A stretch of DNA of 51,425 nucleotides from Fidelibacterota bacterium. GTDB lineage: Bacteria > Fidelibacterota > UBA2242. The position numbers and the translations under genes are program-made. Below, one piece after another: positions 1 through 7,948 of the stretch. The notes under the pieces were generated by a model, which was not told where the DNA came from, did no database searches, and was given only the letters and a program-made list of their open reading frames with translations. Each line of letters begins with the position of its first letter. The stretch's first letter is position 1. The stretch covers positions 1-51,425 of the forward strand of contig JAGNGI010000009.1 in the NCBI GenBank assembly GCA_018002295.1, given 5' to 3'.

Positions 1-105
1 CTTTATCGGATTTCTCTGCCGTTTCTATTTATTATGCTAATTGCTTTAGTTTTGATTACTTATATTCCGGATTTGAGTTTATTTTTGGTCGGATTGATAC
101 AATAA
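1..105 (+). CDS. TRAP transporter large permease (DctM-like), C-terminal end only
   Basis: Frame 1 is open from the window edge to a TAA at 103-105 and gives 34 residues. They begin LYRISLPFLFIML and continue as a hydrophobic segment ending YIPDLSLFLVGLIQ. The pattern of a basic residue, a Leu/Phe-rich helix, then 'TYIPDLSLFL' is typical of the last helix of TRAP dicarboxylate-type large permease subunits, which import organic acids using an ion gradient. Only the C-terminus lies in the window, so the substrate cannot be judged. Other polytopic membrane proteins cannot be excluded on 34 residues. The gene converges on the TonB receptor gene that follows. Confidence 0.55.
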   Translation, partial: LYRISLPFLFIMLIALVLITYIPDLSLFLVGLIQ

Positions 106-278
106 ATAATTCGTAGAACAGCCTTTCTATGCTGTCAGTTCAGCTTTATGTTGTTTAAAAAATAGACAGCCAGTAATAATTCATCTTGGGCAATTTACTA
201 AATCGCCCAGTCGAAATCCCATTTCGACCTACATCTTCATATTTATAGGCAGGAATGTGTTCCCTGCGATTGATTTTA
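106..278. other. convergent intergenic region with small inverted repeats
   Basis: This lies between the ends of two converging genes. It contains an 8-bp inverted repeat GTCGAAAT/ATTTCGAC with a 3-base loop at about 211-230 and a second short hairpin (GCAGGAA/TTCCCTGC) near 249-268. Neither is followed by a clear T-run on either strand. They may act as weak bidirectional transcription ends, but the sequence does not settle this. Confidence 0.3.
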
Positions 279-2654
279 TCAATCTAAATGGTACGAAATC
301 GAAAAAAATGCATTGCGGGTAGCACCAGGCCAATAATAAGCATAGTATTCACCCCATTCATAGCCATAGCCGTAAGTCGAGTAAAGCCGGTTGAATAAGT
401 TATTGACTTTCGCGCCGATTTCAACCCGACCGAATGAATACCTCAGTCCGACATCAGTTAGCCAATAAGCCGGATTCATTCCGATATTGGCTTCGTCAAT
501 ATATTGTTCGCCAACATAACGGATAATCGCCGAAATCGACAAATTTTTCACCGGCTTGACATCCAAACTCCCATTAAAAAGTATACCCGGGATATTGGGT
601 AGAGTATTACCTTTATAGGAACCACTTTCAAAAACATGGCGGCTGAAAGTGCCGTTTAGAGTCAATGCCCAGAGTGGGTTGAATTGATAGCGAACTTCCC
701 ATTCTAATCCTTCATGAATGGTCGCCGACGCCTGTGTATACACATATTCACCTTCCTGCTCGATATCAATATTTTTTAACTGTTCATTTTTATAATTTAT
801 CCGATAAAGATTCAGGTCAACATCCAGCTTTCGACCTCGATAGTTGGCGCCCAGTTCGTAATCATCAATCAACTCCGCGGCGGCTTTTTGAGGTTCGCTC
901 CAATAATCGTCGGCTTCAATAATTTGTTCATCGGCTGGTTCTTTTTGCGAGCGTCCGTAATTAGCAAAAATTGAAAAGCCATTTGATAGTTCATATATAG
1001 CTCCAAATCGAGGATTCAGGAAATCCCACTTAGCGGAAATATCATACCCAATCGCATAACCGATTTTTTTCTGATCCAGATTCCATTGCAAGTGTTGATA
1101 TTGCAAATCAGTGATTAATTTCAATTTCTTTAGCGGTTCAAGCGTAAAGTGAACAAAGCCGGTTGCGATTGACTTTTCACCGATATAACGATAATAGCGA
1201 TACCAGCCTTTCCCAATTTGCGCGATCAAATTCTGATCGGAAAATCGGGAAATTTCACCAAAATGATTGCCGTTATAGTACTTAAACTCCCCGCCGATAT
1301 CGAGGCGATACTTAGCTTTGATAAATGTCAAAGTCGGTACGATTCCGTAATACGAATTCACAATCCATTTACGGCGGGTTAATTCCAGTGACTGACTGTC
1401 AGCATCAGTCGGGTAATATTGATCAAGGTAGAAAGAACGCAAAAAATCCCGAAATTCATCTCGGGCAGTTGCATCATCAACAGCCAGATTATAGGCGGCT
1501 GATTTTTCTGACTCGTAATAACCGTCACCTTTCACCAGATAAGCAACATTATTGAAGTTAAGATTCTCGCTAATCCGCCAGGTGCTATTCAAGGAATAAA
1601 CCTGCTGAAGAAAATTATCTATATACGATTTGTAACCGGAACGACGCCCGACTCGATCATTGATCAACTCGGCTGGAACGCCATCCCACATCAAGTTACT
1701 TTTTTGGTAACCAACCAGCGCCCGAAATTGATGAGAAGTATTTTGTCCGTTATATTCTATACCGGCAGAACCGGAACGCTGAAAGGTTTCATGGTATTCA
1801 CGATAGCCGTCTGATTCTATCTGCGAGAGACGGGCTGAAAGGCGTATCTTTCCATTGTGTAACTGCCCGGAGGAAGCACCCAGACGTATTTTCGAAGTAT
1901 TATACGAACCGCCGCCTAAATCAATTGAAAACGTCGGTCGGTCGGTCCCAATCGTGGTCAGGACATTGATCGAACCACCGAAAGCCGACGATCCGTATAA
2001 GCTATTGCCGATACCGCGTTGAATCTGGACATCAGCCGCGTCAGAAAGAATATCACCGTGATCAACCCAATAAACCTGATGACTTTCATTATCATTCAGA
2101 GGAACGTTATTTAACATCACCGCAATCCGACTCTGGTCAAAGCCACGAATCTGGACGTAGGAATAGCCGGTACCATTGCCGCTCTCACTATAGGAATAAA
2201 CACCGGGTTCTATAGCCAAAATCATCGGTACATCTTCTACGGTGTAGCGACTCTTGATTTCCTCAATGGATAATTCCGAAAAAGCCACCGGTGTCTTGCC
2301 TTTGACTGCCCGCGTGGCAGTAACGAAAACATACTCGCCGGTAATTACGGTTGGCTTTAAGTAAATCGTACCGCAATCTTCGGAATTAGCCGAAAAAGAT
2401 GTATCCCGGAAAGCAATGTGAGTAACAGTCACTTTTATCGGAAGAAACGATGTTTTGATGCGAAAATTGCCGTCCTTGTCCGAAAATGTACCGGAGCCAT
2501 CTTCCAGCAAAATATTAGCAGATTCGACTGGCTGACCAGTTGTTTCGGATACTAATTTTCCAAAAATTAAATGTTCTTCACCGAAAGCGTTTGCCTCGGT
2601 TAAAATAAGAATGAAAAGAATGAAGAAAAATACAGGTAGGTTTTTTTGATGCAT
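279..2654 (-). CDS. TonB-dependent outer-membrane receptor, probably for thiamine or a precursor
   Basis: This 791-residue protein has a signal peptide (MHQKNLPVFFFILFILIL), then a carboxypeptidase-regulatory-like domain at about residues 30-105 ('GKLVSETTGQPVESANILL'), a plug domain ('VEDVPMILAIEPGVYSYSESG', 'IQIRG'-type and 'QRGIGNSLYGSSAFGGSINV' elements) and a 22-strand-type barrel ending in an aromatic-rich C-terminus. TonB receptors take scarce ligands across the outer membrane using energy from TonB/ExbBD. The start at 2654 is chosen over the upstream GTG at 2732 because that GTG lies inside a TPP riboswitch, while ATG 2654 follows GGGAG at the riboswitch 3' end. THI-element-controlled TonB receptors are known as predicted thiamine transporters in the Bacteroidetes group. 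Ligand identity is therefore inferred from regulation, not from the protein. Confidence 0.88.
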   Translation of the reverse strand: MHQKNLPVFFFILFILILTEANAFGEEHLIFGKLVSETTGQPVESANILLEDGSGTFSDKDGNFRIKTSFLPIKVTVTHIAFRDTSFSANSEDCGTIYLKPTVITGEYVFVTATRAVKGKTPVAFSELSIEEIKSRYTVEDVPMILAIEPGVYSYSESGNGTGYSYVQIRGFDQSRIAVMLNNVPLNDNESHQVYWVDHGDILSDAADVQIQRGIGNSLYGSSAFGGSINVLTTIGTDRPTFSIDLGGGSYNTSKIRLGASSGQLHNGKIRLSARLSQIESDGYREYHETFQRSGSAGIEYNGQNTSHQFRALVGYQKSNLMWDGVPAELINDRVGRRSGYKSYIDNFLQQVYSLNSTWRISENLNFNNVAYLVKGDGYYESEKSAAYNLAVDDATARDEFRDFLRSFYLDQYYPTDADSQSLELTRRKWIVNSYYGIVPTLTFIKAKYRLDIGGEFKYYNGNHFGEISRFSDQNLIAQIGKGWYRYYRYIGEKSIATGFVHFTLEPLKKLKLITDLQYQHLQWNLDQKKIGYAIGYDISAKWDFLNPRFGAIYELSNGFSIFANYGRSQKEPADEQIIEADDYWSEPQKAAAELIDDYELGANYRGRKLDVDLNLYRINYKNEQLKNIDIEQEGEYVYTQASATIHEGLEWEVRYQFNPLWALTLNGTFSRHVFESGSYKGNTLPNIPGILFNGSLDVKPVKNLSISAIIRYVGEQYIDEANIGMNPAYWLTDVGLRYSFGRVEIGAKVNNLFNRLYSTYGYGYEWGEYYAYYWPGATRNAFFSISYHLD

Positions 2655-2741
2655 AATTACTCCCTTCGCTGGTATTATCCAGATCAGGTTCAAAGGGTAA
2701 ATTCTCAGCCGCCCCGTCAAACGGGTCAGCACCCCCGGACC
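2655..2741 (-). promoter_or_regulatory. TPP (THI-element) riboswitch
   Basis: Reading the minus strand, the hallmark blocks occur in order: GGGGGTGCTGACC, then CGGCTGAGAA, then ACCCTTTGAACCTGATCTGG, then TAATACCAGCG followed by AGGGAG. These match the conserved P2/P3 CUGAGA and P4/P5 ACCUGAUCUGG-UAAUACCAGCG-AGGGA cores of the thiamine pyrophosphate riboswitch. The final GGGAG serves as the Shine-Dalgarno site six bases before the ATG at 2654. TPP binding should therefore mask the ribosome site, giving translational control; no terminator hairpin with a T-run intervenes. Confidence 0.95.
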
Positions 2742-2808
2742 ATCACTTGTTAAAAATCACTGGAAATTAATAACTCGAAAAATCAGACGCAACTAATTTT
2801 TGACTTTG

Positions 2809-2900
2809 CGGAAATGCCTGGGAGTCGAACCCAGCTTCCCGATTAGATCGGGAACGACGGTTTTGAAGACCGCGGCCCCCACCGGGGTAGCATTCATTCC
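2809..2900 (-). tRNA. selC: tRNA-Sec (UCA), selC
   Basis: On the minus strand this folds as a selenocysteine tRNA. It has an anticodon loop CTTCAAA with anticodon TCA on a GCGGT/ACCGT stem, an 8-bp long variable arm TTCCCGAT/ATCGGGAA, a T-arm CTGGG-TTCGACT-CCCAG, and a D-arm with the CCCCGGTGGGG core typical of Sec tRNAs. The 3' acceptor strand is GCATTTCC followed by G and CA. The 5' strand reads GGAATGAATGC, which pairs perfectly (GGAA + ATGC) only if three bases (TGA) bulge out. No selA, selB, selD or selenoprotein with an in-frame UGA was recognised in the window. Confidence 0.88.
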
Positions 2901-2905
2901 CATAT

Positions 2906-3748
2906 TCATTGTTTGACAACAATAAAATCTAAGTTATGATCTTTTTTCAATTTATTTCCAACCGCGCGCGCCTGTTCCTCCGACTTAAATGAACCAGCCA
3001 GAACCGCCGTCAACTTGCGGCCGGATCTTTCTATTTGGCGCAAAGTAACCGAATACCCCAGTTTCTCTAATTTACTTCGAAGCGCCCTAGCGTTTGCTGG
3101 ATCACCAAAAACACCCATTTGTAAAGTAAAGTTGCCTTGTCCTGGCACTTCTACTTTTGGCAGAGAATAGGTTTGAGTCTCCGCCGATTTAGCGTTAGAA
3201 GATATTTGACTGCTGGTCGGTTGAGATTGTTTCTTAGATTCGATACTAGTAACCTTAGAAGCGATTTTGTAATCCTCAAAATGAAAATCTAGGTTAGGGT
3301 ACTGAGTCGAATAATACTTATAATAATAATCAACTGAATCACGTTTATTAAGGGCATTAAAACTACATAATCGAAGATAAATTGCTTTGTCAATCAAATC
3401 CGATTGTGGATAGGTTTTGATCAATTCACTGGCGTATTTTTCCGTTTTAGTATACAAGCCTTTAGTAAATAAATATTCGATAATTTTCAGTAAAGCATCG
3501 TCAGCAACCGAGCTGCTGGGGAAACGACTGAGCACATCACGATAAATTAGCAAAGCCGCTTCACCATCGGTTTCAATCATTCCACTAATATAAAGTAACT
3601 CGGGATTATCGGGATATTCAGCTATTAATGCAGGCAAGAGTATTCTGACGGAATCAACTTCGCCCACCCGTATTTTCTGCTTCAATTCCCCGATATTTTG
3701 GGCAAATATAAAAGCCGGAATCAATATGAGAAAAACGAATCGTTTCAT
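2906..3748 (-). CDS. exported TPR-like protein with C-terminal SPOR domain
   Basis: This 280-residue protein has a signal peptide (MKRFVFLILIPAFIFAQ), a helical TPR-like region at about 20-160 ('YPDNPELLYISG', 'YPQSDLIDKA'), a Ser/Gln/Thr-rich linker, and a SPOR domain at about 205-280 ('GNFTLQMGVFGDPANARAL...LEKLGYSV...VLAGSFKSEEQAR'). SPOR domains bind peptidoglycan strands stripped of stem peptides at division sites. The ATG overlaps the lapB stop by four bases (ATGA), so the two are translationally coupled. A role in envelope or septum assembly is inferred. No catalytic domain is visible. Confidence 0.8.
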   Translation of the reverse strand: MKRFVFLILIPAFIFAQNIGELKQKIRVGEVDSVRILLPALIAEYPDNPELLYISGMIETDGEAALLIYRDVLSRFPSSSVADDALLKIIEYLFTKGLYTKTEKYASELIKTYPQSDLIDKAIYLRLCSFNALNKRDSVDYYYKYYSTQYPNLDFHFEDYKIASKVTSIESKKQSQPTSSQISSNAKSAETQTYSLPKVEVPGQGNFTLQMGVFGDPANARALRSKLEKLGYSVTLRQIERSGRKLTAVLAGSFKSEEQARAVGNKLKKDHNLDFIVVKQ

Positions 3749-4893
3749 ACGTCCGTAAAATAGGTATCAGCCAAACCGCAAACCGGACAAATCCACAGAA
3801 TATCAGAACTCCGATTACCGCAATTAGAGCAGATATACTCTTTCTGATCAACCATTTTTTCAATTATGTCATTTAGAATGGCTGTAGCTCGATTTAATTC
3901 GGCCTGTCCAACAAGCAGTTTAGCCAGATTAATTTTGGCGATGGACAAACCGGGATTTTTTTCGACTAAATCTTCCAGGATAGCGATAGCTTTTTTTACA
4001 TTTCCCTTCTTTTCGTAAAAATCAGCGAGAGCAATCAAGGTTTTGGGATCATCAGGAATTCTTCGTAGGAGATTTTCATAAAAACTTTCAATATTGCCAA
4101 AATTCCCGAGATTAAATAAAATCGTCTGCAGAGGTTTAAAAATCAAATAGGCTTTGTGCGGCGCTACGTCGGCAAATTTAACCCACTCTTCGACGGCATC
4201 TTCTTCCCGATGATCCAGAACATAAGATTTACCAATATAATAATAAGCCGCCTCACAATTTGGATCAATTTTTAGCGCTTTCCGAAAAATTAAACGGGCT
4301 TCATGGTATTCACCCGCCTGGTATTTGACTAAACCTTCTTGAACTTTATAAAGAGCCAGAAGCCGATCGTTACGTTCTTTTTTTAATTCCAAAGCCATCG
4401 CCAGATATTCAGATGCTTTCTCCCAGCGTCCCAAGTCCCGGTTCAAAATATGATTCTTTTCTAAAGCCCAGATATTTTTCTTATCAATACTCAAAATGTT
4501 CTCGACATAATTTAGCGCGCGAATTTTATCACCGGCGGCGATGTAATCTTCCACTAAATTACGCAGTATTTCCAGACGTTGGATATTACTAATTTCCTGC
4601 CGATAGAGAAGCGATTCATGAATTTTTATAGCGTTTTTAGGCTTACCATTCTTGCGCATCAGAATACCCAAATTGATATAAGCGTCAATATTATCGGTGT
4701 CTGCCCGGATGACATCCCGAAACAAGCGGATTGCGACATCATCCTCGCCGTGTAACATATGATTGAGCGCCATAGCATAAAGGCTGGCGGAATCTTTGGA
4801 CCGGCTTAGACGACGCCGACCAGTCAGATTAATTACGATAAATCCAATAAGCGCAATGAGAACCAGCGTTAAAAGTATATCCAATAAAGACAT
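3745..4893 (-). CDS. lapB: LapB-type TPR protein with rubredoxin-like metal motif
   Basis: The 382 residues show the full LapB (YciM) layout: one N-terminal membrane helix ('LLDILLTLVLIALIGFIVINL'-type segment), a long stretch of TPR repeats (about 35-345), and a C-terminal rubredoxin-like double CxxC ('CSNCGNRSS' and 'CPVCG') at about 357-377. In enterobacteria LapB works with FtsH in degradation of LpxC and so sets the lipopolysaccharide level. An ftsH gene lies 9 kb away at 14051. It follows lapA by 12 bases and overlaps the SPOR gene by four. Length matches the E. coli protein (about 389). The regulatory role is inferred from family and synteny. Confidence 0.85.
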   Translation of the reverse strand: MSLLDILLTLVLIALIGFIVINLTGRRRLSRSKDSASLYAMALNHMLHGEDDVAIRLFRDVIRADTDNIDAYINLGILMRKNGKPKNAIKIHESLLYRQEISNIQRLEILRNLVEDYIAAGDKIRALNYVENILSIDKKNIWALEKNHILNRDLGRWEKASEYLAMALELKKERNDRLLALYKVQEGLVKYQAGEYHEARLIFRKALKIDPNCEAAYYYIGKSYVLDHREEDAVEEWVKFADVAPHKAYLIFKPLQTILFNLGNFGNIESFYENLLRRIPDDPKTLIALADFYEKKGNVKKAIAILEDLVEKNPGLSIAKINLAKLLVGQAELNRATAILNDIIEKMVDQKEYICSNCGNRSSDILWICPVCGLADTYFTDV

Positions 4894-4905
4894 ATTAATT
4901 CCTGT

Positions 4906-5232
4906 TTATTCGGTTTTTGAATTATCGGCTTCTGTTTCGTCAATTCCCTGATTTCGCAGTAAATCAACTTCCTTCTTCAACTTTTTATAATCGTTCGATA
5001 AAGCGCGTAGTTCATTCTTAGTGGTAAGAATTTTAATACCAGCAATTAAAAAGCCAATTACAAGTCCCAGTATAAAAGTCAAAAATACCAGAATTAGAAT
5101 ATCCATCTCAACTGGAGATGCTTTCCAGAAAAACTGGATTTTCACCGGTGGATTCAAATTTGAGTTCTGAATAACAAAAAACACGATTAAAAACATGATC
5201 AAAAGCGTTACAACCCAGCGTAAAAATTTCAT
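4906..5232 (-). CDS. lapA: LapA-like (DUF1049) membrane protein
   Basis: This 108-residue protein has two hydrophobic helices ('WVVTLLIMFLIVFFVIQNS' and 'ILVFLTFILGLVIGFLIAGI') followed by a charged coiled-coil tail ('LRALSNDYKKLKKEVDLLRNQ'). The 'FFVIQNSNLNPPVKIQFFW' stretch between the helices is characteristic of DUF1049/LapA (YciS). The start is ATG 5232, preceded by GAGGTG; a GTG six bases upstream lies within that ribosome site. It sits directly upstream of lapB, as in proteobacteria. Confidence 0.8.
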   Translation of the reverse strand: MKFLRWVVTLLIMFLIVFFVIQNSNLNPPVKIQFFWKASPVEMDILILVFLTFILGLVIGFLIAGIKILTTKNELRALSNDYKKLKKEVDLLRNQGIDETEADNSKTE

Positions 5233-5246
5233 AATCACCTCAAAAT

Positions 5247-6545
5247 TTAAATGATTTTACCAAATAAAGACACTCCCATAGCCTTTTCGATTTGGACATT
5301 ACAAAACTCACCGATTTTTGGATGTCCTTCTTTTATCACGACGATTTTATTAGATTCGGTACGGCCGATCATTTCGTCCGGATTTTTCTTACTGGTTCCG
5401 TCAATTAATACCTCTTGAACCGTACCCACTAAGGCTTTATTACGTTCCAATGTATGACTTTTCTGAAGTTGAATAACGGCTTTCAGACGACGAGATTTTT
5501 CCTCCTCCGGAACATCGTCAGTCATTTTAGCCGCTTTGGTTCCCGGACGCGGGGAATATTTGAACATAAAGGCTGAGTCGAACTTAACTATCTGCATTAC
5601 CTGCAAAGTTTGCTCAAAATCATCTGCGGTTTCTCCCGGAAAACCAACAATAATATCGGTCGTAAGCGCAACCTGAGGGAGAAATTCTCTAATTAAGTTA
5701 ACTACTTTCAGATAATGCACTTGATCATAGGAACGGTTCATTAACTTCAGAATCCGGGATGAACCAGCCTGAAGAGGCAAATGAATCTGTTTACAAATAT
5801 TAGAATGAGATTGCATAACTGCTAACATTTTTTCATCAACGTCGCCGGGATGGGGCGAGGTAAAACGAATCCGACGCAAATCCGGTACAGCGGCAACTAC
5901 CTCAAGCAATTCCGGAAAGCGATATGCTTCATAATGGTAGGAATTGACATTTTGCCCCAGCAAGGTTACTTCGCGGTAACCATCATTTAATGCTTGTCGA
6001 ATTTCATCGATAATGCTCTGCGGTGAACGACTGCGTTCCCTCCCGCGTACATACGGCACGATACAAAAAGTGCAAAATTTGTTACAGCCGCGCATAATCG
6101 AGACCCAGGCATTGACCACGCTATTGCGAGAAGGAATTAGCTCATCATATACTTCCGTGCGCGATAGATTCACATCTACGATAGGCATCTGTTCCTGATT
6201 CAAATATTCCGGTAAATTTCGATAGGAATCGGGACCTAAGACTAGATCCACAAATTTGTTTTCAGTCAGGATTTCGTCATAATTTCGTTGAGCGACGCAT
6301 CCGATCAGTCCGAGCAACAGCTCCGGTTTCTTTTTCTTTAGACTTTTAAATTGCGCTAATCTGGCAATCGCCCGCTTTTCCGCATTTTCTCGGACACTAC
6401 AAGAATTAATGAGAATTAAATCGGCCTCTTCGGGAATAGCCGTCGGCTGATAATTAGCTCCGCGCAGTAAGCCAATAACCAATTCGGAATCAGCTTCATT
6501 CATTTGACAGCCGTAGGTTTCGATATAAAATTTGCGGGCTTCCAT
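5247..6545 (-). CDS. miaB: tRNA-2-methylthio-N6-dimethylallyladenosine synthase MiaB
   Basis: This 432-residue radical-SAM methylthiotransferase adds the methylthio group to i6A37 of tRNAs that read U-starting codons. The N-terminal UPF0004 domain carries three cluster cysteines (C13, C49, C83). The radical-SAM domain carries CxxxCxxC at C154/C158/C161 in 'MRGCNKFCTFCIVPYVRGRE', and the C-terminal TRAM domain starts near 370 ('RNKALVGTVQEVLIDG'). The wording 'RGRERSRSP' favours MiaB over MtaB or RimO. It is the first gene upstream of lapA on this strand, 15 bases apart, so it may be co-transcribed with lapAB. Confidence 0.93.
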   Translation of the reverse strand: MEARKFYIETYGCQMNEADSELVIGLLRGANYQPTAIPEEADLILINSCSVRENAEKRAIARLAQFKSLKKKKPELLLGLIGCVAQRNYDEILTENKFVDLVLGPDSYRNLPEYLNQEQMPIVDVNLSRTEVYDELIPSRNSVVNAWVSIMRGCNKFCTFCIVPYVRGRERSRSPQSIIDEIRQALNDGYREVTLLGQNVNSYHYEAYRFPELLEVVAAVPDLRRIRFTSPHPGDVDEKMLAVMQSHSNICKQIHLPLQAGSSRILKLMNRSYDQVHYLKVVNLIREFLPQVALTTDIIVGFPGETADDFEQTLQVMQIVKFDSAFMFKYSPRPGTKAAKMTDDVPEEEKSRRLKAVIQLQKSHTLERNKALVGTVQEVLIDGTSKKNPDEMIGRTESNKIVVIKEGHPKIGEFCNVQIEKAMGVSLFGKII

Positions 6546-6625
6546 CGTAACTGCTGAAATTTAAAATATAAAACCGGTTTTAGAAATGAAAACTAAGAAA
6601 TTTATATGAGGGAATGAATCTGCGC

Positions 6626-7546
6626 TTAACGAATGTATCCAGAGAAGAAAAAGTCAAGCGGATTTTTATTGATATTAAACTGCTTTACTTCGTAGTGCAA
6701 ATGCGGTCCGGTCGTGCGGCCGGTAGTGCCGACCTCGCCAATTTTTTGGCCGCGTTTAACGGCTTCACCAGATCGAACTAATATTTTCGAAAGATGAGCA
6801 TAGAGGGTTGAATATCCGTAGCCATGATTGACTTCGACCACGTAACCATATCCACCTTGATAACCGGATTTACCGACGACTCCATCAGCCGTCACAAAAA
6901 CTGGAGTCCCAGTTGGCGTCGTAATATCTAAACCATAATGGAACTCTCTCCGACCGGTAAACGGATCTCTCCGGTAACCAAAACCGTCATTGATAAAACC
7001 GGTATAAACCGGTCGAATGGACGGAGTGGACTGAATCTGATCGGAACGATTTTTGAAAGCATCATAAATCGTTTCATAACTGATGCGCTCAAATTTAATT
7101 TCCCGCGCCAGGCGATCCAGATTATTGACCAACTCTGAAACTTTTATATCACTCTCAGGCAGGAGCTGATCTAATTCGTCCGATTTGGGCATTAAACGAC
7201 CACCAACACCCAGCCGGCGGATGTCCTGATCAATTACAGGGAGATCACCGTAGGTTCGGAGAGCCTTGTCTTTTTCAACCAGCATGCTAATATCCGATTC
7301 CATTTTCTGGATGCGATTATTCAAGTCGTAAAAGGTCGAAACCAAACGATTATTGTTTTTCTTAAGACGAGTCAACCTAGATTGATAAACCAGATTAGAA
7401 AACAAATTAGCGCCTAAAATAATGACAAAAATAAGGAGAAAAACTCCACCGGCGAGAACGGCAACCAACTTTCCCCAACTGAGCGAAATCGAATGTACCC
7501 GTTTTCGTGTGTTCACTACAAAAAGGAGTTTGGGTGCTTTTTTCAT
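6626..7546 (-). CDS. membrane-anchored M23 (LytM-type) peptidase
   Basis: These 306 residues comprise a short cytoplasmic basic tail, one transmembrane helix (about 27-50), a coiled-coil region (about 55-95), and a C-terminal M23 domain (about 185-290). All zinc and catalytic positions are visible: H203 and D207 in 'HYGLD', H251 in 'YAHLS', and H282/H284 in 'PHLHYE'. M23 enzymes cut peptidoglycan cross-bridges or stem peptides; anchored coiled-coil forms act in cell separation or shape (compare EnvC/MepM/SpoIIQ-like proteins). The active site looks intact, unlike EnvC-type activators. Its 80-base gap from miaB suggests its own or a shared promoter. Confidence 0.87.
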   Translation of the reverse strand: MKKAPKLLFVVNTRKRVHSISLSWGKLVAVLAGGVFLLIFVIILGANLFSNLVYQSRLTRLKKNNNRLVSTFYDLNNRIQKMESDISMLVEKDKALRTYGDLPVIDQDIRRLGVGGRLMPKSDELDQLLPESDIKVSELVNNLDRLAREIKFERISYETIYDAFKNRSDQIQSTPSIRPVYTGFINDGFGYRRDPFTGRREFHYGLDITTPTGTPVFVTADGVVGKSGYQGGYGYVVEVNHGYGYSTLYAHLSKILVRSGEAVKRGQKIGEVGTTGRTTGPHLHYEVKQFNINKNPLDFFFSGYIR

Positions 7547-7948
7547 TTTGTTAGTTTATTTTTCGCCCATATTATAAAATTCATTGTGAATTTTAAAAAA
7601 TAGTTTTTATTAAGTCAATATTTTTTTTAGGTAATTATTAATTAAGTAAATCTCACTTCGGGTTTGCTCAGATTATTACCATCACTTAATTGCAATTCCG
7701 GCAAGCAATTATGCCATAAATAACTTTACGAACCGGCTTTTAAAATACTTATAAAAATTTAGTTAAAAATTGGATAGTTAGTCTAAAAAATCATTGCTTT
7801 TTCTTAAAATCTTTCTCATATTTTGGCCGTTGGATGTAACTGTGAATATCTGATACGAACGATTAGAGAGCGGTTTTTAGGAATAATTCTCGGAAGATAT
7901 TCATTCTATAGTAAATATTTTTTAAAATTACAAATTAAGGAGGAAAGT
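7547..7948. other. divergent intergenic region
   Basis: About 400 AT-rich bases lie between the divergently transcribed M23 gene and the sorted surface protein. I see several T-runs but no convincing promoter pair, hairpin terminator or RNA. An in-frame ATG at 7823 for the downstream gene is rejected because ATG 7949 has a near-perfect AAGGAGG site and starts a signal peptide. Confidence 0.4.

Noticed and set aside
2655-2732. GTG start at 2732 for the TonB receptor
   Set aside because: The extra 26 residues would be translated from the TPP riboswitch; ATG 2654 has the ribosome site and begins the signal peptide.
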